Positions 33,716-42,987 of a stretch of 64,000 nt of DNA are shown here, one piece after another. The notes beneath the pieces are model-generated. The model was given only the letters and a program-made list of their open reading frames with translations. It was not told where the DNA came from and did no database searches. This DNA is from Pseudomonas sp. FEN (GTDB taxonomy: Bacteria; Pseudomonadota; Gammaproteobacteria; Pseudomonadales; Pseudomonadaceae): positions 1,256,001-1,320,000 of the forward strand of contig NZ_CAJFDC010000036.1 in assembly GCF_904067045.1 (NCBI RefSeq). Direction: 5' to 3'. The position numbers and the translations under genes are program-made. How positions within the stretch are numbered: the stretch's first letter is position 1; each line of letters opens with the position of its first letter.

Positions 33716-34854
33716 GAACGCAGTACCACGCCGCTGTCGTCTTCCCACCACACGTAGACTTCATCACCCCAGGTCGGACGCTGGCCCTGGCGCTCGGCGT
33801 TGGCGACGAACGACTGCACCAACTTGCCGCAAGGCAACTCGACATAGAACACCGAGTGGCCGCCCAGATAGGCGATGTCGTGAACCTTGCCCCGCGACCA
33901 GTTGTACTCGCAGGTCGGCTGTACCGGGGTCACCAGCAGTTTTTCCGGACGAATCGCGTAGGTGACATGCTTGTCCTGGACCGAGGTGGTGACACCATGG
34001 CCGACGTAGATGTCGCGCTCCAGCTCCGGGCTGGCGATCCGCGCGTAACCTTCGGCGTCATCCACCACTTCACCTTCGAAGATGTTGACGTTGCCGATGA
34101 ACTCGCAAACCAGGCGGCTGGTCGGGGTTTCGTAGATGTCGATCGGGCTGCCGATCTGGGCGATCCAGCCCAGGTGCATAATGGCGATCCGCTCGGCCAT
34201 GGTCATGGCCTCTTCCTGGTCGTGGGTCACCATGACGCAGGTCACACCAACGCGCTCGATGATCTCGACAAGCTCAAGCTGCATTTGCGAGCGCAGCTTC
34301 TTGTCCAGAGCACCCATGGGCTCGTCGAGCAACAACAGCTTCGGCCGCTTGGCCAGGGAACGGGCCAGCGCCACGCGCTGACGCTGGCCGCCGGACAGCT
34401 GGTGCGGTTTGCGCTTGGCGTACTGGCTCATTTGCACCAGCTTGAGCATCTCGGCCACGCGGGCGTCGATCTCGGCCTTGGGGATCTTGTCCTGTTGCAG
34501 GCCGAAGGCGATGTTCTGCGCCACGGTCATGTGCGGAAACAGCGCGTAGGACTGGAACATCATGTTGATCGGCCGCTCATATGGCGGCAGATCGGTAATG
34601 TCGACGCCGTCGAGGTAAATTCGCCCTTCGGTCGGGCGCTCGAAACCGGCGAGCATGCGCAGCAAGGTGGATTTACCCGAGCCCGATCCGCCGAGCAGGG
34701 CGAAGATCTCACCCTTCTTGATTTCCAGGGACACATCGTCCACGGCAATCGTCTCATCGAACTTCTTCGTGACCCGGTCGATTTTGACCAGTACCTGTTT
34801 AGGTGTCTGGTCGCCCTCGAGGGCTTTCTTATAGGCGCCGGAGGCAACTGCCAT
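33712..34854 (-). CDS. spuF: Polyamine ABC transporter ATPase, PotG type
   Basis: A 380-residue ATPase with Walker A GGSGSGKST at 55-63, the LSGGQRQRVALARS signature, Walker B LLLLDEP and the H-loop VTHDQEEAM. A C-terminal TOBE domain follows. It powers the SpuGH permease. The start at 34854 (MAVASGAYKKALEGDQ) has GGGAG at correct spacing and matches the usual PotG amino terminus; the ATG at 34872 is rejected. Confidence 0.94.
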   Translation of the reverse strand: MAVASGAYKKALEGDQTPKQVLVKIDRVTKKFDETIAVDDVSLEIKKGEIFALLGGSGSGKSTLLRMLAGFERPTEGRIYLDGVDITDLPPYERPINMMFQSYALFPHMTVAQNIAFGLQQDKIPKAEIDARVAEMLKLVQMSQYAKRKPHQLSGGQRQRVALARSLAKRPKLLLLDEPMGALDKKLRSQMQLELVEIIERVGVTCVMVTHDQEEAMTMAERIAIMHLGWIAQIGSPIDIYETPTSRLVCEFIGNVNIFEGEVVDDAEGYARIASPELERDIYVGHGVTTSVQDKHVTYAIRPEKLLVTPVQPTCEYNWSRGKVHDIAYLGGHSVFYVELPCGKLVQSFVANAERQGQRPTWGDEVYVWWEDDSGVVLRS

Positions 34855-34926
34855 TTGTAAAACTCCCAACAAGATTTGGCCGCCGGGCCTGAGTGACCCG
34901 GCTTTGGATGGTTCGACCCACGGGCA

Positions 34927-36021
34927 TCATCGGCCCGACTTGACCTTGGTCCAGCTGCGGGTCATCAAACGTTGGATTTTCGGGGGTAGCTCAGCATTGA
35001 CGTACAGCTTGTCCAGTACCGCTTGCGATGGGTAAACCGCTGGGTCGGTACGCACGGACTGATCCATCAGAGCGCCAGCCTTTGGGTTCGGGTTGGCATA
35101 ACCGACATAATCGCTGACCTGGGCAATCGCTTCAGGTTGCAGCAGATAATTGATAAAGGCGTGAGCCTCCTTGACGTTGCCGGCATCCCGGGGGATCGCC
35201 AGCATGTCGAACCAGAGGTTGCCGCCTTCCTTGGGAATCACGTAGGCGATGTTCACGCCTTTCTTGGCTTCTTCAGCCCGTTTCCTGGCCTGGAAGATGT
35301 CGCCGGAAAACCCGGCCGCCACGCAGATTTCGCCGTTGGCCAGGTCGGAAATGTACTTGGCCGAGTTGAAGTAGGTGATGTAAGGCCGGACCTTCAGCAG
35401 CTTCTCTTCGGCCTGCACGTAGTCTTTTTCGTTGGTGCTATTGGGACTCAGACCCATGTAGTTGAGCACCGCCGGCAGCATCTCATCGGCGGAGTCGAGG
35501 AACGCCACGCCGCAACTGGAGAGTTTCTTGATGTTCTCCGGCTCGAACAGCACCGCCCAGGAATCGATCTTGTCGACGCCCAGCGCCGCCTTGACCTTCT
35601 CGACGTTATAGCCGATGCCGTTGGTGCCCCACAGATAAGGTACGGCGTACTGGTTGCCCGGGTCGTTCTTTTCCAGGCGTTTCATCAGCGCCGGGTCGAG
35701 GTTCGCGGAGTTGGGCAGCAGCGACTTGTCGAGCTTCAGGAACGCGCCGGCCTTGATCTGCTTGCCGAGGAAGTGGTTGGACGGCACGACCACATCGTAG
35801 CCGGTGTGGCCGGCCAGCAACTTGCCTTCCAGGGTCTCATTGGAATCGAAGACGTCATAGACCGGCACAATACCGCTGGCTTTCTGGAAATCGGCCAGGG
35901 TGGTCTGCCCGATATAATCCGACCAATTATAAATATGCACGGTCGGCGCCGCCTGCGCGCTGACCGCCAAGGTCAGGCCTACGCCCGCCAGCATGGCGTT
36001 GCGAAATAAAGAAATAAACAA
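34927..36021 (-). CDS. spuE: Periplasmic spermidine-binding protein
   Basis: A 364-residue PotF-family binding protein with a signal peptide ending near residue 24 (SAQA). IYNWSDYI and DVFDSNETLEGKLL are family hallmarks. Trp270 in NLWFDM corresponds to the tryptophan (W271 in P. aeruginosa SpuE) that distinguishes the spermidine binder, whereas the neighbouring paralogue has Phe there. This supports spermidine preference by analogy with the published SpuD/SpuE structures. It is separated from spuD by 196 bases containing a strong hairpin. Confidence 0.9.
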   Translation of the reverse strand: MFISLFRNAMLAGVGLTLAVSAQAAPTVHIYNWSDYIGQTTLADFQKASGIVPVYDVFDSNETLEGKLLAGHTGYDVVVPSNHFLGKQIKAGAFLKLDKSLLPNSANLDPALMKRLEKNDPGNQYAVPYLWGTNGIGYNVEKVKAALGVDKIDSWAVLFEPENIKKLSSCGVAFLDSADEMLPAVLNYMGLSPNSTNEKDYVQAEEKLLKVRPYITYFNSAKYISDLANGEICVAAGFSGDIFQARKRAEEAKKGVNIAYVIPKEGGNLWFDMLAIPRDAGNVKEAHAFINYLLQPEAIAQVSDYVGYANPNPKAGALMDQSVRTDPAVYPSQAVLDKLYVNAELPPKIQRLMTRSWTKVKSGR

Positions 36022-36168
36022 GTGAAGGTCCTCTAAATAGTTGGGCCTGAGTTGCCCGTGTCACGCGGCTGATAAATAGCCCGACAACAAAACCGGCACG
36101 CAACTTACCCTCGATAAAACGTTCCAGCAAAGTTTTCCGTTGATTCAATTCATACAAGATTCAATCCG

Positions 36169-36198
36169 CGGGAGCTGCCAAAGACCGCACAGCTCCCG
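36169..36198. promoter_or_regulatory. Hairpin between spuD and spuE
   Basis: CGGGAGCTG (36169-36177) and CAGCTCCCG (36190-36198) are perfect 9-base arms with a 12-base loop, 20 bases after the spuD stop on the minus strand. There is no U-run after it in the direction of transcription, so an attenuator or 3'-end mRNA stabiliser is more likely than a full terminator. It would raise spuD levels relative to the transporter genes downstream. Confidence 0.6.
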
Positions 36199-36217
36199 TG
36201 GCTTGTCTCAAATCGAC

Positions 36218-37327
36218 TTATTTACCCGATTTGATCTTGGTCCAGCTGCGGGTCAGCTCGCGCTGGGTCGCGGCAGGCAGGTCGGCAATGGCATAGAGCT
36301 TGGCCTGCACATCCGCCGGCGGATAGATGCCCGGGTCGCTGGTAATGCTCTTGTCAACCAAGGCGGTTGCCTTCTCGTTACCGTTCGGGAAGCGCACGCT
36401 GTCGGTGATCGCAGCCATGACTTCCGGCCGCAGCAGGTAGTTCATGAACTTGTAGGCACCCTCGACGTTTTCCGCGTCTTTAGGAATGGCGACCATGTCA
36501 TAGAAGCTGCCCGCGCCTTCCTTCGGAATGGCGTAGCTGACTTTCACCTTGTCACCGGCCTCGGCCGCGCGGGACTTGGCCTGCTGGACGTCACCCGAGT
36601 AACCGACGGCGATGCAGATGTTGCCGTTAGCCAGGTCGGAAATGTACTTGGACGAGTGGAAGTAGGTGATCGAAGGACGAATCTTCAGGAACAGATCCTC
36701 GGCCTTCTTGATGTCTTCCTTCTTCTGGCTGTCGGTCGGCAGACCCAGGTAGTGCAGGGCCACCGGCAGCATTTCGGTCGGCGAATCGAGGAAGCTCACG
36801 CCGCAGCTCTTGAGCTTGGCGAGGTTCTCCGGCTTGAGCACCACGTCCCAGGAGTCGATCTTGTCCACGCCCAGCGCGGCCTTGACCTTCTCCGGGTTGT
36901 AGCCGATGCCGATCGAGCCCCACATGTATGGGAATGCGTGTTTGTTGCCTGGGTCGCTGACCGAGACGGCCTTGAGCAGCGACTTGTTCAGGTTGTCGTA
37001 GTTGGACAGCTTGGACTTGTCCAGCTCCTGGTAGACACCGGCCTTGATCTGCTTGGCCAGGAAGTTGTTGGAAGGTACGACAATATCGTAACCGGACTTG
37101 CCGGCCAGCAACTTGGCTTCCAGGGTTTCGTTACTGTCGAATACGTCGTAGACCACCTTGATGCCGGACTCTTTTTCAAAGTTGGCAACAGTGTCTGGTG
37201 CGATGTAGTCGGACCAGTTGTATACGTGCAGCACCTTGTCGTCCGCGTGGGCGGCACCGGCCATCGCACCCGCCAACGACAGGGCGAGGAGAGTATTGCC
37301 GGCTACTTTCTTACCTAATGCCTTCAT
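36218..37327 (-). CDS. spuD: Periplasmic putrescine-binding protein
   Basis: A 369-residue PotF-family protein, paralogous to spuE, with a signal peptide ending near AHA (residue 28). VYNWSDYI and VFDSNETLEAKLL are present. Phe275 (GSFYDM) stands at the position of the spermidine-selective tryptophan, as in P. aeruginosa SpuD (F273), so putrescine preference is predicted. It is flanked by hairpins on both sides, which suggests that its mRNA is separately processed. Confidence 0.9.
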   Translation of the reverse strand: MKALGKKVAGNTLLALSLAGAMAGAAHADDKVLHVYNWSDYIAPDTVANFEKESGIKVVYDVFDSNETLEAKLLAGKSGYDIVVPSNNFLAKQIKAGVYQELDKSKLSNYDNLNKSLLKAVSVSDPGNKHAFPYMWGSIGIGYNPEKVKAALGVDKIDSWDVVLKPENLAKLKSCGVSFLDSPTEMLPVALHYLGLPTDSQKKEDIKKAEDLFLKIRPSITYFHSSKYISDLANGNICIAVGYSGDVQQAKSRAAEAGDKVKVSYAIPKEGAGSFYDMVAIPKDAENVEGAYKFMNYLLRPEVMAAITDSVRFPNGNEKATALVDKSITSDPGIYPPADVQAKLYAIADLPAATQRELTRSWTKIKSGK

Positions 37328-37454
37328 GCGTCATGCTCCAATTATTCTTTTTAACCCGCTGTTCGGCAGCCGATTCCCGGGCAACTCGAAACAGTGAGGC
37401 TAGTCTGGCAAGATCCAAGGCCGCCTTTCAAGAAAAGGCCGCCCTTTCTGATTA

Positions 37455-37494
37455 CTCTGAGCGAAAGCACCTACACCGTGCTTCCGGCTCAGAG
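37455..37494. promoter_or_regulatory. Hairpin between spuC and spuD
   Basis: CTCTGAGCGAAAGCAC (37455-37470) and GTGCTTCCGGCTCAGAG (37478-37494) form an imperfect stem of about 15 pairs around a 7-base loop, starting 9 bases after the spuC stop on the minus strand. No T-run follows on that strand. A transcript-processing or attenuation role is plausible. Confidence 0.55.
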
Positions 37495-37502
37495 CCTAGC
37501 AC

Positions 37503-38867
37503 TTAGCCCTGCAACGCACTCAGGGTCAGATCCAGGCACTTGCGTGCCTTGGCCACCAACTCGTCGATCTCGGTTTTGCTGATCACCAGTGGCGGCGCGA
37601 TGATCATGGTGTCGCCGACGGCACGCATGATCAGTCCATTGTCGAAGCAGAACTGCCGGCAGATCATGCCGACGCCTTTTCCTTCATACCGCGCACGGGT
37701 GGCCTTGTCCTTGACCAGTTCGATGGCCCCCAGCAGACCCACACCGCGAACTTCACCCACCAGTGGGTGATCGTTCAGTTCCCTCAGACGCTTCTGCAAA
37801 TAGGGTGCCGTTTCGTTGTGGACGCGTTCGATAATTTTTTCTTCGCGCAGAATACGGATATTTTCCAGGGCCACGGCAGCCGCCACCGGATGCCCGGAAT
37901 AGGTGAAGCCGTGGTTGAAGTCGCCACCCTCGTTGAGCACCGCGACCACTTCGTCACGCACGATCAGGCCACCCATGGGGATGTAACCGGAGGTCAGGCC
38001 CTTGGCGATGGTCATCATGTGCGGCTTGAGGCCATAGAAATCGCTACCGAACCACTCACCGGTACGACCGAAACCACAGATCACTTCGTCGGCGACAAAA
38101 AGAATGTCGTACTTGGCGAGGATCTCCTTGATGCGCGGCCAGTAGCTGTCCGGCGGCACGATGACCCCGCCCGCGCCCTGGATCGGCTCGGCGATAAACG
38201 CCCCGACGTTGTCGACACCCAGTTCCAGGATTTTTTCTTCCAACTGGTTGGCGGCCCAGACCCCGAACTCTTCCGGGCTCATCTCGCCGCCCTCGGCGAA
38301 CCAGTATGGCTGCGGGATATGGACGATGCCCGGGATCGGCAAGTCGCCCTGTTCGTGCATGTAGGTCATGCCGCCCAGGCTCGCGCCAGCCACGGTGGAG
38401 CCGTGATAGCCGTTCTTGCGACTGATGATGACCTTCTTGTTCGGCTGGCCCTTGATCGCCCAGTAGTGGCGGACCATGCGCAGCATGGTGTCGTTGCCTT
38501 CGGAGCCGGAGCCGGTGAAGAACACGTGGTTCATGCCTTCAGGGGCTATCTCGGAAATTACCTTGGCCAACTCCAGTACCGGCGGGTGGGCGGTCTGGAA
38601 AAACAGGTTGTAATAAGGCAGCTCGCGCATTTGCTTGCTGGCGGCGTCGGCCAGTTCATCGCGACCGTAGCCGATGGCCACGCACCAGAGGCCGGCCATG
38701 CCGTCGAGGATCTGGTGGCCTTCGCTGTCCCAGAGGTAAACGCCCTTGGCGTGCGTGATGATGCGCGGGCCCTTGACGCTCAATTGCTTGAAGTCGCTGA
38801 AAGGGGCCAGGTGATGATCACGACTCAGGTCTTGCCATGCACGGGTTTGCGGGTTGTTGCTGGTCAT
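37503..38867 (-). CDS. spuC: Polyamine:pyruvate aminotransferase
   Basis: A 454-residue class III PLP aminotransferase. The PLP lysine is Lys289 (TIAKGLTSGYIP), preceded by ADEVICGFGRTG; GSGSEGNDTMLR binds the phosphate. It transaminates putrescine (and related amines or gamma-glutamyl forms) with pyruvate. Its length and sequence are typical for SpuC. It is the third gene of the operon, following spuB by 55 bases. Confidence 0.93.
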   Translation of the reverse strand: MTSNNPQTRAWQDLSRDHHLAPFSDFKQLSVKGPRIITHAKGVYLWDSEGHQILDGMAGLWCVAIGYGRDELADAASKQMRELPYYNLFFQTAHPPVLELAKVISEIAPEGMNHVFFTGSGSEGNDTMLRMVRHYWAIKGQPNKKVIISRKNGYHGSTVAGASLGGMTYMHEQGDLPIPGIVHIPQPYWFAEGGEMSPEEFGVWAANQLEEKILELGVDNVGAFIAEPIQGAGGVIVPPDSYWPRIKEILAKYDILFVADEVICGFGRTGEWFGSDFYGLKPHMMTIAKGLTSGYIPMGGLIVRDEVVAVLNEGGDFNHGFTYSGHPVAAAVALENIRILREEKIIERVHNETAPYLQKRLRELNDHPLVGEVRGVGLLGAIELVKDKATRARYEGKGVGMICRQFCFDNGLIMRAVGDTMIIAPPLVISKTEIDELVAKARKCLDLTLSALQG

Positions 38868-38922
38868 ACGGTTCTCCTAGATTCCAGTAAGAGCGCGGTC
38901 TTCGGCTACCGCGCCCGGCGCA

Positions 38923-40281
38923 TCAGACGGCGAAGAGCAGGAATTCCCGCTCCCACGAGCTGATGACGCGCTTGAAGTTTTCATGCTCGGCCCGCTTGAC
39001 CGCGACGTAGCCTGTGATGAATTTCTTGCCCAGGTATTTCTCAATGGTCTTGCTGTTTTCCATGCGTTCCAGGGCGTCCTCGATGGTCAGCGGCAGGCGC
39101 AGGTTGCGCCGTTCATAGCCACGACCGACCACCGGGGCGCTCGGGTTGAGGCCCTCGACCATACCGATGTAGCCGCACAACAGGCTTGCAGCAATCGCCA
39201 GGTAAGGGTTGGCGTCGGCACCCGGCAGGCGGTTTTCCACGCGGCGGTTCTGCGGGCCGGCATCCGGCACCCGCAGGCCGACGGTGCGGTTCTCCTCACC
39301 CCATTCCACGTTCACCGGAGCCGACGTATCCGGCAGGAAGCGGCGGAACGAATTGACGTTCGGCGCGAACAACGGCAATAGCTCGGGGATCAGCTTCTGC
39401 AGGCCACCGATGTGATGCAGGAACAGCTGGCTCATGGTCCCGTCTTCATTGGAGAAGACGTTCTTGCCGGTCTCGATGTCGATGATGCTCTGGTGCAGGT
39501 GCATGGCGCTGCCCGGCTCGCCGGTCATCGGCTTGGCCATGAAGGTGGCCGCCACGTCATGCTTGAGCGCCGCTTCACGCATGGTGCGCTTGAACACCAG
39601 GATCTGGTCGGCCAGGGACAGCGCGTCGCCATGCCGGAAGTTGATCTCCATTTGCGCCGTGCCGTCCTCATGGATCAGCGTGTCGAGGTCCAGTTCCTGC
39701 AGTTCGCACCAGTCGTAGACGTCTTCGAACAACGGGTCGAATTCGTTGGCCGCCTCAATGGAGAAGGACTGGCGACCGGTTTCCGGCCGCCCGGAACGAC
39801 CGATCGGCGGTTGCAACGGATAGTCCGGATCGTCGCTGCGCTTGGTCAGGTAGAACTCCATTTCCGGCGCCACGATCGGCTGCCAGCCCTTGTCGGCATA
39901 GAGTTTCAGAACCTTCTTGAGCACGTTGCGCGGCGACAGCTCGATGGGGTTGCCCTGCTTGTCGTAGGTGTCGTGGATCACCTGGGCAGTCGGCTCGATG
40001 GCCCAGGGCACCAGGTACACCGCATTGCTGTCGGGGCGGCAGATCATGTCGATATCCGCCGGGTCGAGCAGTTCGTAATAGATGTCGTCTTCGACATAGT
40101 CGCCGGTCACCGTCTGCAACAGCACGCTTTCGGGCAGGCGCATGCCTTTCTCGGCGATGAACTTGTTGGTCGGCGAGATCTTGCCGCGGGTGATGCCGGT
40201 GAGGTCGGCAATCATGCATTCGACTTCTGTGATCTTGTGGTCTTTCAACCAATCGGTGAGCTGGTCGAGGTTGTTACTCAT
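38923..40281 (-). CDS. spuB: Gamma-glutamylpolyamine synthetase (glutamine-synthetase family)
   Basis: A 452-residue glutamine-synthetase-fold ligase. It joins glutamate to putrescine or another polyamine with ATP, the entry step of the gamma-glutamyl route. Family motifs: DLTGITRGK near 27, APEMEFYL (metal site), AMHLHQS, and NRVENRLPGADANPYLAIAAS. It is a paralogue of the divergent spuI. It sits 39 bases after the end of spuA in the operon. Confidence 0.92.
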   Translation of the reverse strand: MSNNLDQLTDWLKDHKITEVECMIADLTGITRGKISPTNKFIAEKGMRLPESVLLQTVTGDYVEDDIYYELLDPADIDMICRPDSNAVYLVPWAIEPTAQVIHDTYDKQGNPIELSPRNVLKKVLKLYADKGWQPIVAPEMEFYLTKRSDDPDYPLQPPIGRSGRPETGRQSFSIEAANEFDPLFEDVYDWCELQELDLDTLIHEDGTAQMEINFRHGDALSLADQILVFKRTMREAALKHDVAATFMAKPMTGEPGSAMHLHQSIIDIETGKNVFSNEDGTMSQLFLHHIGGLQKLIPELLPLFAPNVNSFRRFLPDTSAPVNVEWGEENRTVGLRVPDAGPQNRRVENRLPGADANPYLAIAASLLCGYIGMVEGLNPSAPVVGRGYERRNLRLPLTIEDALERMENSKTIEKYLGKKFITGYVAVKRAEHENFKRVISSWEREFLLFAV

Positions 40282-40320
40282 AAATGCCTCTGGGTTGGGT
40301 TTCCTGACGTCTATTATCGG

Positions 40321-41097
40321 TCAGGCGTTCCTGGACGCATCGGCGTCGCGTTGTACAGCGCGTTTTCGACAGGCATCGCCGAAAGCCTGGAAGATCGCCA
40401 GGTACACCGGGTTGCTGCCGACCTGCCATTCCGGATGCCATTGCACCCCTAAAGCAAAAGTCTTGCCTGCGATGACCGACACCGCCTCGATCAGGCCATC
40501 CGGCGCCGTGGCTTCGACGCGCAATCCCGGGGCCAGACGGTCGACGCCCTGGCTGTGGATCGAGTTGACCTGGAACTGTGCCGGCAACCCGAGGCCCGCC
40601 AGCAGGCCACCCGGTTGTACGCGCATGGCATGCGCGGGGCCGTACTGCACGTCCACTGGCTGGGATTCGTCTTCACGATGATCCATGAAGGTTCCAACCT
40701 CATGAACCTTTTGATACAGGCTGCCGCCGAAGGCCACGTTCATTTCCTGGAAACCCCGGCAAATACCGAGCACGGGAACGCCGGCCGCCACCGCCGCGCG
40801 GATCAGCGGCAAGGTGGTGCGGTCGCGTGCAGAATCATGAGCAGTGCCCGGCGCGCTGGCCGGACCGCCGTACAAATGCGGTTCGACGTTGGAGGGAGAG
40901 CCGGTAAACAGGAGTCCATCCAGGCCGTCTAGAATATCCGACGGCTCAAACAGTTCGGCCAGGGCCGGAAGGATCAGCGGCAGCCCCTTGGCTGCGACGG
41001 CGACGGCACGGACGTATTTGTCGCCGCTGATGTGATAGGCATGCAAACCGATCTGTTTGGAACATGCGGTGACGCCGATCAACGGCAGGCGAGACAT
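40321..41097 (-). CDS. spuA: Gamma-glutamyl-GABA hydrolase, class I glutamine amidotransferase-like
   Basis: A 258-residue peptidase C26-type enzyme (PuuD-like) that frees GABA from gamma-glutamyl-GABA. Nucleophile Cys113 is in LGICRGFQE, and the His-x-Glu pair is in GVQWHPEWQ. ATG at 41097 starts MSRLPLIGVT; the ATG at 41133 adds residues without homology. It is the first gene of the spu operon and diverges from spuI across a 278-base control region. Confidence 0.92.
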   Translation of the reverse strand: MSRLPLIGVTACSKQIGLHAYHISGDKYVRAVAVAAKGLPLILPALAELFEPSDILDGLDGLLFTGSPSNVEPHLYGGPASAPGTAHDSARDRTTLPLIRAAVAAGVPVLGICRGFQEMNVAFGGSLYQKVHEVGTFMDHREDESQPVDVQYGPAHAMRVQPGGLLAGLGLPAQFQVNSIHSQGVDRLAPGLRVEATAPDGLIEAVSVIAGKTFALGVQWHPEWQVGSNPVYLAIFQAFGDACRKRAVQRDADASRNA

Positions 41098-41375
41098 GAA
41101 ACACCCCGGTATTATTGCTGTTATAGGTTTCAATCGAGCTTAGCCTTGTTCATTTTTTTACACAACACCCCCGTAAAAAATACAACACGGCCCGCTCAAG
41201 CCCGCGGTGCCGGAGGCCGCGCAGCCCGCAAAAATGCCCCAAAAGGCCGCAAAAAAGCCCTTGCGGCGCTTTTTCAGGGCAAAAAAGGCCTCGCTTGACT
41301 TCGGCATGCCGTTCGGGTTGACTGAAACCAGAAAAGATCAATGATTGATATTTTTAACAACAAAGGTGTTGCATC
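41098..41375. promoter_or_regulatory. spuA-spuI divergent control region
   Basis: This 278-base gap must contain promoters for both the spuABCDEFGH operon and spuI. The word GGTGTTG occurs in each orientation near its own gene: GGTGTTG at about 41364 before spuI, and its complement CAACACC at about 41163 before spuA. The middle is Lys/Ala-codon-like, purine-rich sequence (41220-41300). No sigma-54 type -24/-12 element was evident. Confidence 0.5.
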
Positions 41376-42752
41376 ATGTCGGTACCCCCGCGTGCCGTTC
41401 AGCTTAACGAAGCGAACGCGTTCCTTAAGGATCATCCTGAGGTTCTGTACGTAGACCTTCTAATTGCGGATATGAATGGTGTGGTGCGCGGCAAGCGCAT
41501 CGAACGCACCAGCCTCCACAAGGTTTACGAGAAAGGCATCAACCTGCCGGCCTCACTTTTTGCCCTGGATATCAATGGCTCGACGGTGGAAAGCACCGGC
41601 CTGGGTCTGGATATCGGTGATGCTGACCGAATCTGTTATCCGATCCCCGACACCCTGTGCAATGAGCCTTGGCAAAAGCGCCCGACCGCGCAATTGCTGA
41701 TGACCATGCACGAACTCGAAGGTGAACCTTTCTTCGCCGATCCTCGCGAAGTCCTGCGTCAAGTCGTGAGCAAATTCGACGACCTCGGTCTGACCATCTG
41801 CGCCGCGTTCGAACTGGAGTTCTACCTGATCGACCAGGAGAACGTGAACGGTCGCCCACAACCGCCGCGCTCGCCGATCTCCGGCAAACGCCCGCACTCG
41901 ACGCAGGTCTACCTGATCGACGACCTCGACGAATACGTCGACTGCCTCCAGGACATCCTGGAAGGTGCGAAAGAGCAAGGCATCCCGGCCGACGCCATCG
42001 TCAAGGAAAGTGCCCCGGCGCAGTTCGAAGTGAACCTGCACCACGTCGCCGACCCGATCAAGGCCTGCGATTACGCGGTATTGCTCAAGCGCCTGATCAA
42101 GAACATCGCCTATGACCATGAGATGGATACCACCTTCATGGCCAAGCCCTACCCGGGCCAGGCAGGCAACGGGCTGCATGTCCATATCTCGATTCTCGAC
42201 AAGGAAGGCAAGAATATCTTTGCCAGCGAGGATCCCGAGCAGAACGCCGCACTGCGTCACGCGATCGGCGGTGTGCTCGAGACCCTACCGGCACAGATGG
42301 CTTTCCTCTGCCCGAACGTCAACTCCTACCGTCGTTTCGGCGCACAGTTCTACGTGCCGAACTCGCCGTGCTGGGGCCTGGACAACCGCACGGTGGCAAT
42401 TCGCGTACCGACCGGCTCGTCCGACGCGGTGCGGATCGAACACCGGGTGGCCGGTGCCGATGCCAACCCGTACCTGTTGATGGCCGCGGTCCTGGCGGGC
42501 GTGCACCATGGCCTGACCAACAAGATCGAGCCGGGTGCCCCGGTGGAAGGCAACAGCTACGAGCAGAACGAGCAGAGCCTGCCGAACAACCTGCGTGATG
42601 CCCTGCGCGAGCTGGACGACAGCGAGATCATGGCCAAGTACATCGATCCGAAATACATCGATATCTTCGTCGCCTGTAAAGAGAGCGAGCTGGAGGAGTT
42701 CGAACACTCCATCTCCGACCTCGAGTACAACTGGTACCTGCACACCGTGTAA
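41376..42752 (+). CDS. spuI: Gamma-glutamylpolyamine synthetase paralogue
   Basis: A 458-residue glutamine-synthetase-family ligase, paralogous to SpuB. It shows IADMNGVVRGKRIER near 30, CAAFELEFYL, NGLHVHISILD, and RIEHRVAGADANPYLLMAAV. By position, divergent from spuA, it matches P. aeruginosa spuI. The two synthetases probably divide the polyamine and diamine substrates between them. The start follows AAAGGTG. A strong intrinsic terminator lies just downstream. Confidence 0.9.
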   Translation: MSVPPRAVQLNEANAFLKDHPEVLYVDLLIADMNGVVRGKRIERTSLHKVYEKGINLPASLFALDINGSTVESTGLGLDIGDADRICYPIPDTLCNEPWQKRPTAQLLMTMHELEGEPFFADPREVLRQVVSKFDDLGLTICAAFELEFYLIDQENVNGRPQPPRSPISGKRPHSTQVYLIDDLDEYVDCLQDILEGAKEQGIPADAIVKESAPAQFEVNLHHVADPIKACDYAVLLKRLIKNIAYDHEMDTTFMAKPYPGQAGNGLHVHISILDKEGKNIFASEDPEQNAALRHAIGGVLETLPAQMAFLCPNVNSYRRFGAQFYVPNSPCWGLDNRTVAIRVPTGSSDAVRIEHRVAGADANPYLLMAAVLAGVHHGLTNKIEPGAPVEGNSYEQNEQSLPNNLRDALRELDDSEIMAKYIDPKYIDIFVACKESELEEFEHSISDLEYNWYLHTV

Positions 42753-42772
42753 GTGCTTGCGGTAACGAGAAG

Positions 42773-42807
42773 AACGCCGTCGGCCTTGGGCCCGCGGCGT
42801 TTTTTTA
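42773..42807 (+). terminator. Intrinsic terminator of spuI
   Basis: ACGCCGTCGGCC and GGCCCGCGGCGT form a GC-rich stem (10 of 12 pairs) followed directly by a run of seven T, 20 bases after the spuI stop codon. Confidence 0.85.
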
Positions 42808-42855
42808 TGCCTCTGTGGCCGCGAACCTGATCTTGGCGACACCCCGGCACTCCGG

Positions 42856-42987
42856 TGGCGAGCGGGCTTGCCCGCGCTCGACTGCGAAGCAGTCGTAAAA
42901 CCAGCTATCTCGGTCTGCCTGACAGGCCGAGTTCGCTGGCTTGAGGGCCGCTTCGCGCCCCAGCGCGGGCAAGCCCGCTCGCCACAA
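42856..42987. repeat. REP-type inverted repeat pair
   Basis: GGCGAGCGGGCTTGCCCGCG near 42859 faces CGCGGGCAAGCCCGCTCGCC near 42964; the 85 bases between contain further small palindromes (GACTGCGAAGCAGTC and GCCTGACAGGC). This is the GGTGGCGAGCGGGCTTG subtype, distinct from the GGGAGCGGAGCTTG subtype elsewhere in the window. Confidence 0.75.

Noticed and set aside
41032..41298. Open frame ending in a Lys/Ala/Arg-rich, histone-like tail between spuA and spuI
   Set aside because: The only starts lie inside spuA on the opposite strand, no ribosome site is near the basic part, and the region must hold two promoters. The composition is better explained by purine-rich noncoding DNA.
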